From: a bacterium
GTDB lineage: Bacteria; Bacteroidota; Bacteroidia; Bacteroidales; Bacteroidaceae
Direction of reading: 5' to 3'
DNA: 8,234 bases
Assembly (NCBI GenBank): GCA_004562975.1
Contig: SFQP01000105.1
Span: forward strand, 1 to 8,234
Shown: positions 5,452-8,234 of the stretch, one piece after another
Layout of the letters: each line of letters starts with the position of its first letter
Numbering within the stretch: the first letter of the stretch is position 1
Position numbers and translations under genes: made by a program
The notes under the pieces: model-generated
What the model saw: the letters and a program-made list of their open reading frames with translations, nothing else
The model's database searches: none
What the model was told of the DNA's origin: nothing

Positions 5452-7779
5452 TCAATTCACCTGCACCTCGTCGACAAAAAGGAAGGCGGGATGGCCGGCA
5501 CCGCTGTGCCATTCGGGCAACTGTTTTTCCGAAACGGCCTTCACCCGGACATAGCGCACCGTGGCCGGCGCGAAGTCCAACTGGTGGGTATAGATGCGGT
5601 TGGCATCGTCGCGTGTGAGCGGAGCGTAGGTTTCGGAAGCCAAGGGGGTGAAGGTCTTGCCGTCGGAAGAACCGTACACTTCGAGGCCCCGGGCATCGAA
5701 TATCCAGTCTCCCTTCTCCACACAGGTGCGGAGGGTCACGCTGCTTACCCGGGTGGGGCGACCCAGGTCAATCTCCGCCTCGAGGTCATTGCCACAGAAG
5801 CCCAGCCACTCGCCCGTGCGGTAGTTGGTGGAGCGGCCGCAACGTCCGTCGTTCAGCACCTGCGCTCCGGCAAAGGTGTAACTGCCGTGGGGCGCGCTGA
5901 GCAAACGGATGGGGCAGGCGGTAGAAAGGCTGAAGGTGAAGGTTTCGCTCACCTCGGGCGTCACCTCCCCACCCCTTACGGCCACGGCGCGCAACGTGCC
6001 GCTTTGTGTCAACCGCAGCGGGCCTTCGTAACGCGGCGAGGCAGTGGTGGGTGCAGTGCCGTCCAAGGTGTAATAAACCGGTGCATCGTCGATGGTGGAG
6101 AGCGTGGCCACCACGGCGTGCTGCAAGGTGTCTGCACAGAAGCCGGACTTGACGCGGTAAATCACCTTGGCATAGTTATAGCCTTTGAGACGGTAGACAC
6201 TGACCAGCCTTTGCAACCGCTGCACGAACGCCTCATAGTTCTTCTGCTCGGGGCTACACCACTGCACTTCGCTCAATGCTGCCATGCGCGGCAGTTCCAT
6301 ATACTCCACCTGACGGTAGCTCTTGAGATACTCCGCCCAGCAGTTGGCCTGCACGCCGATGATATATTTACGTTCCTCGGGGCTGAGCACAGCGGGCACC
6401 GGCTCATAGCCGTAAACACGCTCAATGGGTACGTAGCCGCCGATGGCCTCCGGCTCATACTGCGGCGTGTCGCTCTGATAGTAGTCGAAGTACATATAGG
6501 TGTTGGGGGTCATGATGACATCGTGCTGCTGCCGGGCGGCCTCGATGCCCCCGCCTTCGCCGCGCCAGGACATGACGGTAGCACCGGGTGCCAGTCCGCC
6601 CTCCAGGATTTCGTCCCACCCTATCATGCGTCGGCCCTGCTTGCGCAGGAACTCCTCAGCATGGTGGATGACGTAGCTCTGCAGCCGTTCCTCGGCACTA
6701 TGCTTGCCGTCGGCCTCCAGATGCTCGGCCTTGATGCGGGCCTGGCATTTGGCACACTGCTCCCACTGCGTCTTGGGACATTCGTCGCCGCCCACGTGGA
6801 TATACTCCGAGGGGAAGAGCTTCACGATTTCCGCCAGCACATCCTCGATGAAACGGAGGGTTTTGTCGTTGCCGGCACAGAGCACGTGCTCCGAAACGCC
6901 CCACATTTTCCACACCTCATAGGGTCCTCCCGTACAGCCCAGCTCGGGATAGGCCGCCAGCGCCGCCTGCATATGGCCGGGCATGTCAATCTCGGGAATG
7001 ATGGTGATGTGGCGGTCGGCGGCATACTGCACCACCTGCCTGATTTCCTTCTGGGTATAGAAACCGCCGTAGGGCTTGCCGTCGTACTTGCCGGTGTTGT
7101 GGCCGATGACGGTTTCGGAGCGACGCGAGCCGATTTTGGTGAGCAGGGGGTATTTCTTTATCTCCACCCTCCAGCCTTGGTCGTCGGTGAGGTGCCAGTG
7201 GAAACGGTTGATGTTGTGCAGGGCCAGCATATCGATGAAGCGGCATACGGAGTCGACGCTGACGAAGTGGCGCGAAACGTCGAGATGCGCGCCGCGATAG
7301 GAAAAGCGGGGCTGGTCGCTGACTTCCGTGCCGGGCACCACCACGCGCTGCACCGTGCCCACGGGCAGGGCCTTGCGGAAGGTCTGGATGCCGTAGAAGA
7401 GGCCCGCCGCCGACGCGCCGTCAATCAGCACTATCTCGCTGTTGACGCGGATGCGGTATGCCTCCGGATGGTTCTTCTTCAGTGCCGCCGACAGACGGAT
7501 GCAATTGCGCTGCACGGGTACCGTGGTAAGCGTCAGTTTGAGCCCCGTGGCTTCCTCGATGAATTGGGCCAGGTACTCCGCGTGGCGTTTCAGCGTTTTG
7601 TCGCCCTGCGGATAACTGATAAGGGTTTTCTCGCTCAGTTCGAAACTCCCGGCTTGCGTGGCCCGAACCTCCTTGGGCAGGGGCACGACATGGAAATCGG
7701 CATTCTGCGCCCCGGCATTCCCGTTCCAGGAAAGAGCCAGTGCGAAAAGGAATGCGGCCATTCTGCTCATCTTTCTCAT
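5452..7779 (-). CDS. Secreted GH20 beta-N-acetylhexosaminidase with chitobiase-C-like and F5/8-type-C-like domains
   Basis: Complete 775-residue exo-beta-N-acetylhexosaminidase. GH20 enzymes release terminal beta-GlcNAc or beta-GalNAc by substrate-assisted catalysis. Residues 1-24 form a signal peptide (hydrophobic AAFLFALAL, likely cut after AGA). Residues about 28-155 are the GH20b alpha/beta domain (VVPLPKEV, GLFYGIQTF). Residues 158-510 are the catalytic barrel: YRGAHLDVSRH 161-171, HWHLTDDQGWR 194-204, PEIDMPGH 262-269, HVGGDE 328-333 with the Asp332-Glu333 pair, GWDEI 387-391, and Trp481 in ANCWAEY. All expected catalytic residues are present. Residues about 560-615 resemble a chitobiase/hexosaminidase C-terminal domain (YYTLDGTAP), and about 625-775 an F5/8-type-C-like carbohydrate-binding domain (LGFCGNDLEAEIDLG, VRYVRVKA). 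ATG at 7777-7779 is chosen because it is nearest the promoter and gives a basic n-region; Met4 is possible. Convergent with the small gene; the partner glycosidase suggests glycan trimming outside the cytoplasm. Confidence 0.95.
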   Translation of the reverse strand: MRKMSRMAAFLFALALSWNGNAGAQNADFHVVPLPKEVRATQAGSFELSEKTLISYPQGDKTLKRHAEYLAQFIEEATGLKLTLTTVPVQRNCIRLSAALKKNHPEAYRIRVNSEIVLIDGASAAGLFYGIQTFRKALPVGTVQRVVVPGTEVSDQPRFSYRGAHLDVSRHFVSVDSVCRFIDMLALHNINRFHWHLTDDQGWRVEIKKYPLLTKIGSRRSETVIGHNTGKYDGKPYGGFYTQKEIRQVVQYAADRHITIIPEIDMPGHMQAALAAYPELGCTGGPYEVWKMWGVSEHVLCAGNDKTLRFIEDVLAEIVKLFPSEYIHVGGDECPKTQWEQCAKCQARIKAEHLEADGKHSAEERLQSYVIHHAEEFLRKQGRRMIGWDEILEGGLAPGATVMSWRGEGGGIEAARQQHDVIMTPNTYMYFDYYQSDTPQYEPEAIGGYVPIERVYGYEPVPAVLSPEERKYIIGVQANCWAEYLKSYRQVEYMELPRMAALSEVQWCSPEQKNYEAFVQRLQRLVSVYRLKGYNYAKVIYRVKSGFCADTLQHAVVATLSTIDDAPVYYTLDGTAPTTASPRYEGPLRLTQSGTLRAVAVRGGEVTPEVSETFTFSLSTACPIRLLSAPHGSYTFAGAQVLNDGRCGRSTNYRTGEWLGFCGNDLEAEIDLGRPTRVSSVTLRTCVEKGDWIFDARGLEVYGSSDGKTFTPLASETYAPLTRDDANRIYTHQLDFAPATVRYVRVKAVSEKQLPEWHSGAGHPAFLFVDEVQVN

Positions 7780-7811
7780 ATTTCAGCTTGTTGGTTTGGT
7801 AATGATGACGG

Positions 7812-7819
7812 CAAAGGTA
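7812..7819 (-). promoter_or_regulatory. Probable Bacteroidota -7 promoter element for the GH20 gene
   Basis: On the minus strand this reads TACCTTTG, an exact fit to the TAnnTTTG -7 consensus of the Bacteroidota primary sigma factor. It lies 33 bases before the GH20 start codon, predicting a short leader of about 25 bases. No good TTTG -33 element is found 19-21 bases further upstream; that spot instead holds a small CGGG/CCCG inverted repeat (7831-7843), which could be a weak operator or chance. The leader just before the ATG is A/C rich with no Shine-Dalgarno. Confidence 0.55.
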
Positions 7820-8019
7820 ATGTTTACAATCGGGTTTTGCCCGGAATGGGGGCAGGAATGAGGTTCGTAAGAAACAAGAAGTGCTCTGCATGCGAAAGGA
7901 AAAGAAAAGGGTGGAGGAAGGGTTCTTGCTGAAGCAGCAGGACGAATGGCTTGCCGTTGCCCTACACACCAGTGCCCCATGCACACATCTATATACGTAA
8001 TTTATTCCCGAAAAAAACA

Positions 8020-8121
8020 TTCACACGTTCACAGGCAGGTCGTTTTCCCATGAGTTTCATCAGGAAACAGTGTGAAGGTTTGGGAGTTTCAACCCTTCAC
8101 ACGCTTCACTGCTCGTGAAGC
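8020..8121. repeat. Cluster of TTCACAC-type direct and inverted repeats forming two adjacent hairpins
   Basis: TTCACACGTTCAC (8020-8032) recurs as TTCACACGCTTCAC (8096-8109) with one extra base. The inverse GTGTGAAGG (8070-8078) pairs with CCTTCACAC (8094-8102), extending over TTG/CAA after one mismatch. Directly next to it, GCTTCAC (8103-8109) pairs with GTGAAGC (8115-8121) around a 5-base loop. Because the arms share the hexamer GTGAAG/CTTCAC, alternative pairings between the two stems are also possible. Function is unknown. Confidence 0.65.
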
Positions 8122-8125
8122 GAAA

Positions 8126-8141
8126 TCCGGTGTTCCGGTGT
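8126..8141. repeat. Perfect 8-bp tandem duplication next to the IS end
   Basis: TCCGGTGT occurs twice with no gap (8126-8133 and 8134-8141), ending two bases before the proposed insertion sequence end at 8144. It may be a pre-existing tandem repeat or a scar of an earlier insertion. Chance is also possible. Confidence 0.6.
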
Positions 8142-8143
8142 CT

Positions 8144-8187
8144 TGTACTGAAATAGGTTGACCAAAAAACCATCAAATTTTAGTACA
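8144..8187 (+). promoter_or_regulatory. Hairpin of the IS end abutting the transposase start codon
   Basis: TGTACTGAAAT (8144-8154) pairs with ATTTTAGTACA (8177-8187) over 11 bp including one G-U. Inside the 22-base loop GGTT (8156-8159) can pair with AACC (8168-8171). The stem ends on the base before the ATG at 8188. In a read-through transcript entering from outside, the whole stem would form and could block ribosome access. A transcript starting inside the element would lack the left arm. Confidence 0.55.
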
Positions 8188-8234
8188 ATGCCATTATCAA
8201 AATTCAGTCGTGCGGAGAAGAACCGCATAGTGGA
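8188..8234 (+). CDS. Putative transposase orfA, N-terminal 15 codons only
   Basis: The frame starts at ATG 8188 and reads MPLSKFSRAEKNRIV before running off the window. The basic, polar start ending in a RAEKNRIV-type helix is what one sees at the beginning of the helix-turn-helix orfA product of IS3-family elements, which binds the element ends and is normally joined to orfB by -1 frameshifting. Only the position beside an IS-like end and this short peptide support the call. A different helix-turn-helix protein is possible. Confidence 0.5.
   Translation, partial: MPLSKFSRAEKNRIV

Larger units (their letters stand above)
7820..8143. other. Gene-free region between the GH20 promoter and the insertion sequence
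   Basis: No coding region with a recognisable product is seen on either strand. The stretch contains a purine run at 7894-7922 with a single T, an AT-rich stretch around 7987-8018, the TTCACAC repeat and hairpin cluster at 8020-8121, and an 8-bp tandem duplication at 8126-8141. Short frames here lack credible starts and family resemblance. Part of it may be the remnant of a gene interrupted by the insertion sequence, but that cannot be shown. Confidence 0.5.
8144..8234 (+). mobile_element. Left end of a probable IS3/IS150-like insertion sequence (partial)
   Basis: A short end sequence TGTACTGAAATAGGTTGACC is followed within 45 bases by an ATG opening a frame with a transposase-orfA-like start. 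A TG-initiated end of the TGTACTG type and this spacing fit IS3-family elements, particularly the IS150 group. The right end, the target duplication and the DDE-bearing frame are outside the window, so the family is inferred. The element points away from the GH20 gene, with its end 365 bases upstream of the GH20 start. Confidence 0.6.

Noticed and set aside
7894..7922. Purine tract with one pyrimidine in 29 bases
   Set aside because: Could form unusual DNA structure or act in mRNA binding, but nothing nearby ties it to a function and short purine runs are common.
5491..7932. An 813-codon open frame on the + strand
   Set aside because: It lies exactly antisense to the GH20 gene, has no recognisable domain, and is explained by the high GC content of the codons on the opposite strand.
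7421..8020. A 199-codon minus-strand frame starting upstream of the GH20 gene
   Set aside because: It overlaps the GH20 promoter and N-terminus in another frame, and its sequence shows no domain or signal peptide.
8060..8143. A minus-strand reading ending EGLKLPNLHTVS and then two stops, resembling the tail of a VirE/primase-type accessory protein
   Set aside because: Only a few residues are involved, no upstream coding sequence remains, and the same bases are explained by the hairpin repeats. It stays a possibility but cannot be supported.
1..8234. CRISPR array, tRNA, rRNA or phage genes
   Set aside because: No regularly spaced repeats with unique spacers, no tRNA cloverleaf and no phage-like products were seen.

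Overview
The window looks like GC-rich Bacteroidales, most likely Prevotellaceae-type, DNA. The basis is secreted multidomain glycosidases, a C-terminal domain ending in the YDLSGRR...GVYI...KK style common in that group, a TAnnTTTG-type -7 element, no Shine-Dalgarno sequences, and a small KK.YI.P-type protein. Genus cannot be fixed from sequence alone.

Layout. Positions 1-5026 (+) hold one very large secreted glycoside hydrolase whose N-terminus lies outside the window. As read here it is broken into two overlapping frames: 1-3660 (N-terminal remnant, five DYH-type repeats, clan GH-D-like barrel) and 3473-5026 (the barrel's C-terminal beta domain, a helical spacer, accessory beta domains and a terminal sorting-like domain). 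The break lies between 3440 and 3475, and about 20-25 residues also seem to be missing there. This is either a pseudogene or an assembly/sequence error. A hairpin at 5038-5088 follows. A 60-residue protein of unknown function lies at 5115-5297 (+), followed by a strong 14-bp terminator hairpin (5335-5367).

Convergent to these is a complete GH20 beta-N-acetylhexosaminidase at 5452-7779 (-), with a signal peptide, GH20b, GH20 catalytic, chitobiase-C-like and F5/8-type-C-like domains. Its probable -7 promoter element is at 7812-7819. The region upstream (7780-8143) has no supported gene, but contains a purine tract, a cluster of TTCACAC-type repeats and hairpins, and a perfect 8-bp tandem duplication. 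At 8144 an insertion sequence appears to begin: TGTACTG-type end, an 11-bp hairpin abutting an ATG, and the first 15 codons of a putative transposase orfA, running off the window.

How the genes fit together. A GH-D-like alpha-glycosidase (galactosidase or N-acetylgalactosaminidase type) next to a GH20 beta-hexosaminidase suits stepwise trimming of host O-glycans or other GalNAc/GlcNAc-containing glycans outside the cytoplasm. No SusC/SusD pair or regulator is visible, so assignment to a polysaccharide utilisation locus is not supported here. No clearly new biological system was found. The best leads are the five-unit DYH array with its mosaic codon usage, the gene break, the small 60-residue protein and the IS-end hairpin.
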